DNA of 64,000 nt from Alicyclobacillus herbarius DSM 13609 (GTDB lineage: Bacteria > Bacillota > Bacilli > Alicyclobacillales > Alicyclobacillaceae): NCBI RefSeq assembly GCF_000430585.1, contig NZ_AUMH01000008.1, positions 1 to 64,000 on the forward strand. The letters are read 5' to 3'. Each line of letters starts with the position of its first letter. Position 1 is the first letter of the stretch. Shown in pieces: positions 43,501 through 51,118 of this stretch. Below the pieces are notes generated by a model that was given only the letters and a program-made list of their open reading frames with translations, did no database searches and had not been told where the DNA came from. The position numbers and the translations under genes were made by a program.

Positions 43501-44394
43501 ATGGCGGTTCTTGAAAGTGCTGTGCAAACCGGTCTCAATCCGAAACCGCCGGCTTCCAGGCGTAGGCTGGCTTGGCGCCGATTTGCGCGCAACCGTTTGG
43601 CCGTAATGGGTCTGGTATGGGTGGGCATCTTTATTTTGTTTGGGATCATCGGTCCGTGGATTGCTCCGTACACGTATACTGCCACGGATACTGTGAACGC
43701 CAACATGGGCCCAAGCGCCGCCCACTGGTTTGGCACCGACAGCCTCGGGCACGACATGTTCAGCGAGATCCTCTACAGCATCCGCTTTGCCTGTATCATC
43801 GGTTTCGGTGCGACCGCCGTCGCGTTTATCATCGGCGCCATCCTGGGTCTGTTGGCCGGTGTCATGGGCGGCGTCGTCGACAACATCATCATGCGTCTGG
43901 TGGACTTGATGTTTGCCTTTCCGGCCTATTTCTTGAACCTCATCTTGGTCATCGACCTGGGCCGCGGCCTCTTGCCCATCTTTATCTCAATTGGCATCAC
44001 CCAATGGTCTGGCTACGCCCGCCTGATTCGAGGGCTTGTCTTGTCCCTGCGAGGTGGAGAAATGGTCGAAGCGGCCATCTCCCTGGGCGCCACTAAGCGG
44101 CACATCGCCCTGCACTACCTGTTCCCGAACATCATCGGCAGCGTCATCGTGTCGTTGTCTTTCGGCATTCCGTACGCCTTGATTCAAGATGCCGGTTTGA
44201 GCGTGGTGGGCCTCGGGTTACGTCCGCCGATGCCGAGTTTTGGCAACTTGGTCACCACCGGGGCGGCCGACATGATGGGGTATCCCTGGCTGCTCGTGTT
44301 TCCGGCCGTCTTGTTCGGGATAACCTTGTTGGCCTTTCTGTTCGTCGGAAATGGGTTGCAGGAAGCGTTTAATACGAAGGGGGCCTCGAAATGA
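43501..44394 (+). CDS. ABC transporter permease, OppC/DppC type
   Basis: 297 residues from ATG 43501, after AGGAAAGGGG; the upstream open frame overlaps oppB and is not coding. WRRFARNRLAVMGLVWVG is the usual DppC N-terminus. External loop with HWFGTDSLGHDMFSEILY; cytoplasmic loop EAAISLGATKRHIALHYLFP. Its TGA overlaps the next start (ATGA). Confidence 0.93.
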   Translation: MAVLESAVQTGLNPKPPASRRRLAWRRFARNRLAVMGLVWVGIFILFGIIGPWIAPYTYTATDTVNANMGPSAAHWFGTDSLGHDMFSEILYSIRFACIIGFGATAVAFIIGAILGLLAGVMGGVVDNIIMRLVDLMFAFPAYFLNLILVIDLGRGLLPIFISIGITQWSGYARLIRGLVLSLRGGEMVEAAISLGATKRHIALHYLFPNIIGSVIVSLSFGIPYALIQDAGLSVVGLGLRPPMPSFGNLVTTGAADMMGYPWLLVFPAVLFGITLLAFLFVGNGLQEAFNTKGASK

Positions 44395-45380
44395 GTGACA
44401 TCCTGCTTGATGTGCGCGACTTGACCACCCAGTTTCGGCGGCCGGACGGGGTGGTGTACGCCGTCAACGGCGTGAGTTTTCAGGTGCGTCGGGGTGAGAC
44501 CCTGGGCATCGTTGGTGAGAGCGGATCGGGCAAATCGGTATCGGTCCTGTCGATTCTCGGACTGATTGGCGAAAATGGGAAGGTTGTAGCCGGGACGGCA
44601 GAGTTCGAGGGTGTCAACCTGCTAGAGTTGAACCAGCACGAGATGCGGGCGATACGCGGCCGTGAAATCGGCGTCGTGTTCCAAGACCCGATGACCAGCC
44701 TCAATCCCATCAAGCGGGTCGGTGAGCAGGTCATGGAGGCGATGTTGGTCCACCGCCTGTGCAGCAAGCAGGAAGCCCGTCAGCGGGCGGTGCGGCTGCT
44801 CGAGGAAGTTGGTATTTCCGATCCGGAACGACGGATGAAGAACTACCCGTTTGAGCTCTCGGGCGGTATGCGTCAGCGCGTGATGATTGCCATCGCCCTC
44901 GCCTGCCAGCCCCGGCTTCTGATTGCCGACGAGCCGACCACCGCGCTCGATGTCACCGTGCAGATGCAGGTGCTGTCAATCCTCCGGGAGGCGCAGGTCA
45001 ACCGGCAGATGAGCACCATCATGATTACCCACGACCTCGGTGTGGCCACGAACCTTTGCGACCGAATCATTGTCATGTACGGCGGGAAAGTGATGGAATC
45101 GGCACCGGTGGAGGAGTTTATCCGCCACTCGGCGCATCCGTACAGCCGCGCGCTCAAGTCGTCCATTTTAGAGATTGGCAGCCGCGGCCGCAAAATCGCG
45201 CCGATACCGGGTAACCCGCCGGTGATGATTGAGCCGCCTCGCGGCTGTCCGTTTGCCGATCGTTGCCCGCTCGCCATCGACCGTTGTCGAACCGAAGTCC
45301 CGGACTTGCGCGGTCTACAGGCCGAGCACTTCGTGGCCTGTCACCGCGCCGAGGAGGTGTTGGAATATGTCGCGCAATGA
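44391..45380 (+). CDS. ABC transporter ATPase, OppD/DppD type
   Basis: 329 residues. Walker A GESGSGKS, signature ELSGGMRQRVMIAIAL, Walker B LLIADEPTTALD, switch His in ITHDLG. The C-terminal oligopeptide-transporter extension carries the cysteine cluster GCPFADRCPLAIDRC, which binds an iron-sulphur cluster in some homologues. Couples ATP hydrolysis to uptake, together with the next gene. Confidence 0.95.
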   Translation: MSDILLDVRDLTTQFRRPDGVVYAVNGVSFQVRRGETLGIVGESGSGKSVSVLSILGLIGENGKVVAGTAEFEGVNLLELNQHEMRAIRGREIGVVFQDPMTSLNPIKRVGEQVMEAMLVHRLCSKQEARQRAVRLLEEVGISDPERRMKNYPFELSGGMRQRVMIAIALACQPRLLIADEPTTALDVTVQMQVLSILREAQVNRQMSTIMITHDLGVATNLCDRIIVMYGGKVMESAPVEEFIRHSAHPYSRALKSSILEIGSRGRKIAPIPGNPPVMIEPPRGCPFADRCPLAIDRCRTEVPDLRGLQAEHFVACHRAEEVLEYVAQ

Positions 45381-46341
45381 CCTGCTGGTGGTCGAAAACC
45401 TGAACAAGACCTTCAAGGTTCCGGGGGGCACGCTCCGGGCGGTACAGAACGCTTCCTTTCGCCTGGAGGCTGGCAGGACACTCGGCTTGGTAGGAGAGAG
45501 CGGATCGGGCAAATCGACGTTGGGAAGAACGGTCCTGCGTCTCATTGAGGCAGACAGTGGCAGCATCCAGTTTGACGGCGTCGATATTCGCAGCCTGTCT
45601 GCCAAGCAACTGCGTCAGAAGCGTAAAGACATGCAGATGATCTTTCAAAACCCACTCTCTTCGCTTAATCCACGCATGACTGTGGAACGGAATATTAAAG
45701 ATCCGCTCATCATTCACGATATCGGCGATGCGAAGGAGCGCAGCCGCCGCGTCCGCGAGCTGATGGAGCGGGTTGGGTTGTCGGACAACATGGCGCACGC
45801 CTATCCGACGGAACTGTCTGGTGGTCAGCAGCAGCGGGTGGCGATTGCTCGTGCCCTGGCTTTAAACCCGAAGCTCATCGTCTGTGACGAAGCGGTGTCC
45901 GCGTTGGACGTATCGATTCAGCTGCAGATTATCTCGCTCCTGCAGGACCTGCAGCGTGAGAACCACTTGTCCTATATTTTCATCTCGCACAACCTGGCTG
46001 TCGTCGAGTACATGAGCGACTACGTGGCTGTCATGTACCTGGGCGAGATTGTCGAGCAGGCCCCGGTCGACGAGCTGTTTGCCAACCCGCAGCATCCGTA
46101 TACCCGCGTCCTGATGCAGTCGGTCCTGAAGGTGCCCGCGTCGTTGGAGCAGAGGTCCACGTTCAAGACATTGCCCGGGGAAATTCCAAGCCCCATCCAT
46201 CCACCTTCCGGGTGTCCGTTCCATCCCCGCTGCCCGTTGGCGAGCGACGAATGCCGGAGCGTCAAACCAGAGGTAAGACCTGTCAACGAACAGCATCAGG
46301 TGGCTTGTCACAAAGCGGAGTTGGTCGCTCAGGTCGTGTGA
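45367..46341 (+). CDS. ABC transporter ATPase, OppF/DppF type
   Basis: 324 residues from ATG 45367, with GAGGAGGTG upstream; overlaps the end of the previous gene by 14 bases. Walker A GESGSGKST, signature ELSGGQQQRVAIARAL, Walker B LIVCDEAVSALD, switch His in ISHNLA, and the C-terminal GCPFHPRCPLASDEC cluster. Unlike the MalEFG-type systems in this window, this transporter brings its own ATPases. Confidence 0.95.
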   Translation: MSRNDLLVVENLNKTFKVPGGTLRAVQNASFRLEAGRTLGLVGESGSGKSTLGRTVLRLIEADSGSIQFDGVDIRSLSAKQLRQKRKDMQMIFQNPLSSLNPRMTVERNIKDPLIIHDIGDAKERSRRVRELMERVGLSDNMAHAYPTELSGGQQQRVAIARALALNPKLIVCDEAVSALDVSIQLQIISLLQDLQRENHLSYIFISHNLAVVEYMSDYVAVMYLGEIVEQAPVDELFANPQHPYTRVLMQSVLKVPASLEQRSTFKTLPGEIPSPIHPPSGCPFHPRCPLASDECRSVKPEVRPVNEQHQVACHKAELVAQVV

Positions 46342-46425
46342 GCGAGATACGTGAGCCGCCCATCTGGAAACTCAGACACGGGCGGCTGCTTGTTGCATCG
46401 GAGAATGTATGGGGAGAGGGTTCCA

Positions 46426-48066
46426 ATGCAAGGTTCCATTCGCATGAACCAACTCGGCTATCTGCCGGGAGCCAAGAAGGGGTTTGTGACCGATTGTTCG
46501 GCGGAGACGTTTGCCGTATACGATGCCCACGGTTGGTGTATCTATGAGGGGCGCCTCGAAGAGCCAACGCCGAGCGCCATCTCAGGTGAAGTGGTGCGCC
46601 GCGGGGACTTTAGTCCTGTGCGGGCGCCGGGTCAATATAAGCTGGTAATTCCGGGTGTCGCGGAACGTCCAGAATTTGTCGTTGCTCATAATGTGTACCA
46701 AGGTTTGCAGCAAGCGTTGCTGAAATTTTTCTATTATCAGCGCTGTGGAACTCAGCTTTCGGAAGAATATGCCGGGCCGTGGTCGCACGCGGCCTGTCAC
46801 TTAGGGGAGTGTATCGACTACGACCATCCTGAGGTGCGGCGTCCTTCCATCGGCGGCTGGCACGATGCGGGGGATTATGGTAAGTACACGGTGGCCGCAG
46901 CGGTGACAGTGGCCGATTTGCTGCTCGCGTACGAATGCTTCCCACACGCCTTTCGAGATTCACTTTCGATTCCTGAATCGGGAAACGGGATGCCCGACAT
47001 TCTCAACGAGGTGGCGTATGAACTACGCTGGTTGTGGACCATGCAGAGGCCGGACGGGGCGGTCTATCACAAGGTGACGACGAAGGAGTTTCCAGGACTG
47101 AACGTGATGCCGGAGGACGATAAGGACCAGCTATACTTCTCGCCAGTCTCGTCCTCCGCAACGGCGGCGTTTGCGGCAGTTATGGCATTGGCATCTCGCA
47201 TCTACCAGGCCTGGGACCCGAAATTGGCAGAACGCTGTCAACGTAACGCCGATCAGGCTTACCAGTGGGGGTGCAACCATCCGGACGCCGTTCGCCAAGG
47301 ATTTCGCAATCCGTTCGACATTCACACCGGCGAATACGGGGACAACATGGTCGCGGACGAATGGTACTGGGCCAGCGCGGAACTCTGGCGTCTTACCGGG
47401 AACCGAGCGTACCTGGACTCCGCCCGGCGCCTGTGGGACGAGGCGTTCAATCCGACGGAGCTGGGTTGGGCCGACGTTGGCGGATACGGAACCTGGGCTA
47501 TTCTAGACGGTTCTCGCGACGGCCGGCATGGCAATCCATCCACTCAAGCGTGGCTGAGAGAACTCCAGCGGGTCTGGTGCGAGGGGGCAGCGTCGTGGGC
47601 CGATTTATGCCAAGCCAACCCGTACGGCGTGTGCCTGAGTGAATCAGATTATATCTGGGGCAGCAACATGGTTCTGCTCAACCGCGCGATGCACATGATT
47701 CTGGTCGATAGGTTGCAGAATACGGCCGTCTATCGAGAACACGTGCTCCAGCAACTGCATTACATCCTCGGGTTCAACCCGCTTGCCCAAAGCTACGTCA
47801 GTGGATTCGGGACAAAGCCGATGCGCTATCCCCACCATCGCCCGTCGGTAGCAGATGGTCTACCGGAGCCTGTACCTGGTATGTTGGCCGGAGGACCCAA
47901 CTGTCACCGCCAGGATGAAGCGGCCCGGGCCAAGCTGCCGGATGGAATCCCGCCGGCCAAGTGCTACATCGACGATGAGGGCAGCTATTCGACGAACGAG
48001 GTGGCCATCTACTGGAACTCGCCGGCCGTCTTTGTATCGGCCTACGCGAACGCCTTGCGAATCTGA
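46426..48066 (+). CDS. endo-beta-1,4-glucanase, glycoside hydrolase family 9 (Cel9A-like, cytosolic)
   Basis: 546 residues from ATG 46426, after GGGGAGAGGG. N-terminal Ig-like domain (about 1-85, RMNQLGYLPGAKKGF), then the alpha6/alpha6 GH9 barrel. Catalytic base Asp147/Asp150 in GGWHDAGDYGKY, proton donor Glu525 in STNEVAIYWNSP, and PHHRPS substrate motif. No signal peptide or CBM, as described for Alicyclobacillus acidocaldarius Cel9A (about the same length). Following the Opp-like genes, it would cut imported cello-oligosaccharides or mixed-linkage glucan fragments. Confidence 0.94.
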   Translation: MQGSIRMNQLGYLPGAKKGFVTDCSAETFAVYDAHGWCIYEGRLEEPTPSAISGEVVRRGDFSPVRAPGQYKLVIPGVAERPEFVVAHNVYQGLQQALLKFFYYQRCGTQLSEEYAGPWSHAACHLGECIDYDHPEVRRPSIGGWHDAGDYGKYTVAAAVTVADLLLAYECFPHAFRDSLSIPESGNGMPDILNEVAYELRWLWTMQRPDGAVYHKVTTKEFPGLNVMPEDDKDQLYFSPVSSSATAAFAAVMALASRIYQAWDPKLAERCQRNADQAYQWGCNHPDAVRQGFRNPFDIHTGEYGDNMVADEWYWASAELWRLTGNRAYLDSARRLWDEAFNPTELGWADVGGYGTWAILDGSRDGRHGNPSTQAWLRELQRVWCEGAASWADLCQANPYGVCLSESDYIWGSNMVLLNRAMHMILVDRLQNTAVYREHVLQQLHYILGFNPLAQSYVSGFGTKPMRYPHHRPSVADGLPEPVPGMLAGGPNCHRQDEAARAKLPDGIPPAKCYIDDEGSYSTNEVAIYWNSPAVFVSAYANALRI

Positions 48067-48075
48067 AAATATTCA

Positions 48076-48106
48076 TTGACGTTCATTTGGTGATTCAATA
48101 AACTAA
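48076..48106 (+). promoter_or_regulatory. xyl promoter with a XylR-like operator
   Basis: TTGACG (48076-48081), 17 bases, TAAACT (48099-48104), 75 bases before xylB. A 25-base imperfect palindrome (48082-48106) fills the spacer and -10 box: left arm TTCATTTGGTGA, right arm ending CAATAAACTAA. The right arm differs by one base from CAACAAACTAA of the Bacillus subtilis xyl operator as I recall it. This placement would let a xylose repressor block RNA polymerase. Confidence 0.65.
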
Positions 48107-48178
48107 TAGAGAGTCGAGTAGAGAGTTAAATTACAGAGAACAAAGAGTTTGGATTTCGGAGAAAGCGAGGGAAGGCCT

Positions 48179-49723
48179 GTGACCGAGAAAGCGCCTTCCG
48201 TACTGCTGGGCATTGACGTTGGAACAAGCGGAGTCAAGGTGGTGGCTGTGTCTGCGTACGGCCGACTGTTGGCCGCGGCGGGCGCGACCTATGAATTGTA
48301 CGCCCCCAAATCCGGCTACGCGGAGCAGCACCCAGAGGATTGGTGGCAGGCCACAGTGACGGCCGTGCACGACCTGATGGATAAACTGCGGGCCAAAGAT
48401 GGTGACCCGGACATCGTCGCCATCGGGTTGTCCGGGCAGATGCATGGCCTCGTGCCACTGGATCAGGATGGGAAACCGGTCCGCCCGGCCATTATCTGGT
48501 GCGACCTGCGCACCGTGGCGGAGGCCGAGTGGATTGAACGGGAGATGGGCCGAGACACGGTCATTCGCCTGACCGAAAACCCACCTCTCGCCAACTTCAC
48601 CGCCACGCGCCTCTTGTGGATGCGCCAGCATGAACCGGAAGCATACGCACGCATCGCATCGTTCTTACTGCCAAAAGATTATGTCGGGTTCCGCATGACC
48701 GGGGTGCGGGCCACCGATGTCTGTGACGCGTCGGGCACTCTCCTGTTTAACGTGGCCGCGCGGAACTGGTCGGAGGAGATGTGCAAAGCGTTGGACATTC
48801 CCATGGCGTGGCTGCCACAGGTGTTTGAATCGGGCTCTGTGGCCGGGCGGGTGACGCCGGAGGCCGCGGGCGTCCTCGGCATCCCGCCGGGTGTTCCGGT
48901 CGTCGCCGGTGCGGGCGATCAGGGGGCTGGAGCCATTGGCCTTGGCATCGTGGACCCTGGTACCGTCTCGGTAGTCCTTGGCACCTCGGGCGTGGTGCTC
49001 AGCCCGTCCAATCATCCCATTCGCGATCCGCTCGGCCGTGTGCATACGTTCTGCCACGCGGTACCTGGGCAGTGGTTTACGATGGGCGTGACCCAGGCCG
49101 CGGGCGGATCGCTCCAGTGGTATCGGCGCCAGTTGGCCCAGGTGGAGGATGCGGCCGCCAGCTTATCGGGCCAAGACGTGTACGACCTGCTGACGCGAGA
49201 GGCGGCACAGGCGGAGGCGGGCGCCGGAGGTGTGCTCTTTCTGCCTTACCTCTTGGGCGAGCGGACGCCGCACTTGGACGCGGACGCGCGCGGCAGCTGG
49301 ATTGGCCTCGACTGGCGGCACGGTCGACCAGAGATGGTGCGAGCCGTGCTCGAAGGGGTCGCCTTCAGCCTGCGGGACTGCTGGGCGTGCCTGGCCGCGA
49401 GCGGCATGGCGGCCGACACCTGGCGGGTGTCCGGCGGCGGCGCCAAAGGACGGCTTTGGGTGGAAATCCTGGCTTCGGTCTTGGGACGTCCGATTCAAAT
49501 CGTCCACGGTATCGAGGGACCGGCCTACGGGGCAGCCATCCTCGCCGCGCTGGGCGCTGGCGTTATCGGGCTTGAGGACATCGCGGCCTGGATTGAAGTG
49601 GCCGATACGGTCGCACCCAATCTCACCTGGCAGTCTCGCTATGACCGCCAGTACCGGCTGTACCAGGAGGCGTACCAAGCGCTTAAGCCGGTGTTTTCGT
49701 CGCTGCGCGCGTTGGACGCGTAG
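48179..49723 (+). CDS. xylB: xylulokinase
   Basis: Phosphorylates D-xylulose with ATP. 514 residues; GTG 48179 with AGGGAAGG upstream. FGGY kinase family: phosphate motif LLGIDVGTSGVK, DWW, catalytic Asp region GAGDQGAGAIGLGIVDPG, adenosine motif VSGGGAKGRLWVEILAS, and SGQMHGLV typical of xylulokinase. First gene of the xylose unit, before xylA. Confidence 0.95.
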   Translation: MTEKAPSVLLGIDVGTSGVKVVAVSAYGRLLAAAGATYELYAPKSGYAEQHPEDWWQATVTAVHDLMDKLRAKDGDPDIVAIGLSGQMHGLVPLDQDGKPVRPAIIWCDLRTVAEAEWIEREMGRDTVIRLTENPPLANFTATRLLWMRQHEPEAYARIASFLLPKDYVGFRMTGVRATDVCDASGTLLFNVAARNWSEEMCKALDIPMAWLPQVFESGSVAGRVTPEAAGVLGIPPGVPVVAGAGDQGAGAIGLGIVDPGTVSVVLGTSGVVLSPSNHPIRDPLGRVHTFCHAVPGQWFTMGVTQAAGGSLQWYRRQLAQVEDAAASLSGQDVYDLLTREAAQAEAGAGGVLFLPYLLGERTPHLDADARGSWIGLDWRHGRPEMVRAVLEGVAFSLRDCWACLAASGMAADTWRVSGGGAKGRLWVEILASVLGRPIQIVHGIEGPAYGAAILAALGAGVIGLEDIAAWIEVADTVAPNLTWQSRYDRQYRLYQEAYQALKPVFSSLRALDA

Positions 49724-49817
49724 AACTCTCGTTGGCGGCCAGTACACGATGCACCGCTCGTCTAAGCGTCAAAGTGAATGGAGACAGCAACGTTGAGTAA
49801 AAGGAGTTGGCGAATCA

Positions 49818-50975
49818 ATGAGCAATTTCACCCCCCGTCCCGAAGATCACTTTACGTTTGGCTTGTGGACCACCGGCAACCGCGGGCGCGATCCGTTCGG
49901 CGTCGAGGTGCGTCCGGTACTCAATCCCTTGGACAACCTGGAACTGATGGCGGAAGTCGGGGCCTACGGGGTCACCCTGCACGATAACGACCTGATTCCA
50001 ATCGACGCGACTTTGGCCGAACGCGACCAGATTGTCAGCCAGTTCAAGGACAAGGCACAATCTCTCGGTCTCAAGGTGCCGATGATGACCGTCAATCTGT
50101 TTACTGATCCGGTGTTCCGCGACGGCGCGTTCACGTCAAATCGCAAGCCGGTGCGGGAATACGCGATTCGCAAGACCATCGACGCGATTGACGTGGCGCA
50201 CGAGCTGGGCGCGGAAGTGTTCGTGCTTTGGGGCGGCCGCGAGGGTGTAGAAGTGGATGCTTCCAAAGACCCGCGCGATGCGCTGAAACGGTATCAGGAA
50301 GCGATCAACTTTTTGTGTGAATACGTACTGGATCATAAGTACGGCCTGAAGTTTGCGCTCGAGGCAAAGCCCAACGAGCCGCGCGGGGATTTGTTCCTAC
50401 CGACGACCGGCGCGATGCTCGGATTCATCGCCACCCTTGACCATCCCGAGATGGTCGGCGTCAACCCGGAAGTGGCGCATGAACAGATGGCGGGTCTGGT
50501 GTTCCACCATCAGGTGGCACAGGCGTTGGCGGCCGGCAAGTTGTTCCACATCGACCTGAATGATCAGAAAATCGGGCGTTTTGACCAGGATTTGCGGTTT
50601 GGATCGGAAAACATCAAGGCCACCTTCTACCTGGTCAAGCTGCTGGAGGATGCCGGTTATCAAGGCATGCGGCACTTTGACGCACACGCGTACCGCAGTG
50701 AAGACCTCGAAGGGGTAAAGGACTTTGCCCGTGGCTGCATCCGCAACTACCTTATCCTCCGCGACAAGGTGGAGCGGTTCAACCAAGACGCGGAGATTCA
50801 GGGCTTGCTCAAGGAAATCCAGGCGGAAGACGATGGGCACTCGATTGTGTATTCGACGGACACGGTCAACCGTCTGCGCACACAGGCGTTTGACCGCGTG
50901 GCGTACGGACAGAAAGGGTACAAGTACGAGAAGCTCGACCAGTTGGTCGTCGAACTGCTGCTTGGCGTCCGTTGA
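49818..50975 (+). CDS. xylA: xylose isomerase, class I (short, actinobacterial/Thermus type)
   Basis: Converts D-xylose to D-xylulose. 385 residues; ATG after AAAGGAG. N-terminus FTPRPEDHFTFGLWTTGNRG lacks the about 50-residue insert of class II enzymes, which are usual in Bacillus and Clostridium. Catalytic His in VTLHDNDLIP, metal ligands in ALEAKPNEPRGD, EVAHEQMAG, HIDLNDQ and HFDAHAYR. Forms an operon with xylB and the GH31 gene. Confidence 0.95.
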   Translation: MSNFTPRPEDHFTFGLWTTGNRGRDPFGVEVRPVLNPLDNLELMAEVGAYGVTLHDNDLIPIDATLAERDQIVSQFKDKAQSLGLKVPMMTVNLFTDPVFRDGAFTSNRKPVREYAIRKTIDAIDVAHELGAEVFVLWGGREGVEVDASKDPRDALKRYQEAINFLCEYVLDHKYGLKFALEAKPNEPRGDLFLPTTGAMLGFIATLDHPEMVGVNPEVAHEQMAGLVFHHQVAQALAAGKLFHIDLNDQKIGRFDQDLRFGSENIKATFYLVKLLEDAGYQGMRHFDAHAYRSEDLEGVKDFARGCIRNYLILRDKVERFNQDAEIQGLLKEIQAEDDGHSIVYSTDTVNRLRTQAFDRVAYGQKGYKYEKLDQLVVELLLGVR

Positions 50976-51056
50976 CTCTGGACCGAGCATCCACGCACGT
51001 ACACTTCTGACCGGCGGCCAGGAGACTGCAGCACATTGTACACATCAGCTGAAAAA

Positions 51057-51084
51057 CGGACGGCTGGAGCACCCCGGCCGTCCG
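51057..51084 (+). other. intercistronic stem-loop between xylA and the GH31 gene
   Basis: CGGACGGC (51057-51064) pairs with GCCGTCCG (51077-51084) and extends inward by wobble pairs. No T-run, followed by the ribosome site of the GH31 gene, so it probably tunes expression rather than terminates. Confidence 0.55.
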
Positions 51085-51118
51085 TACGCGCATCATCGAC
51101 GGAAAAGGAGAGAAGCCT

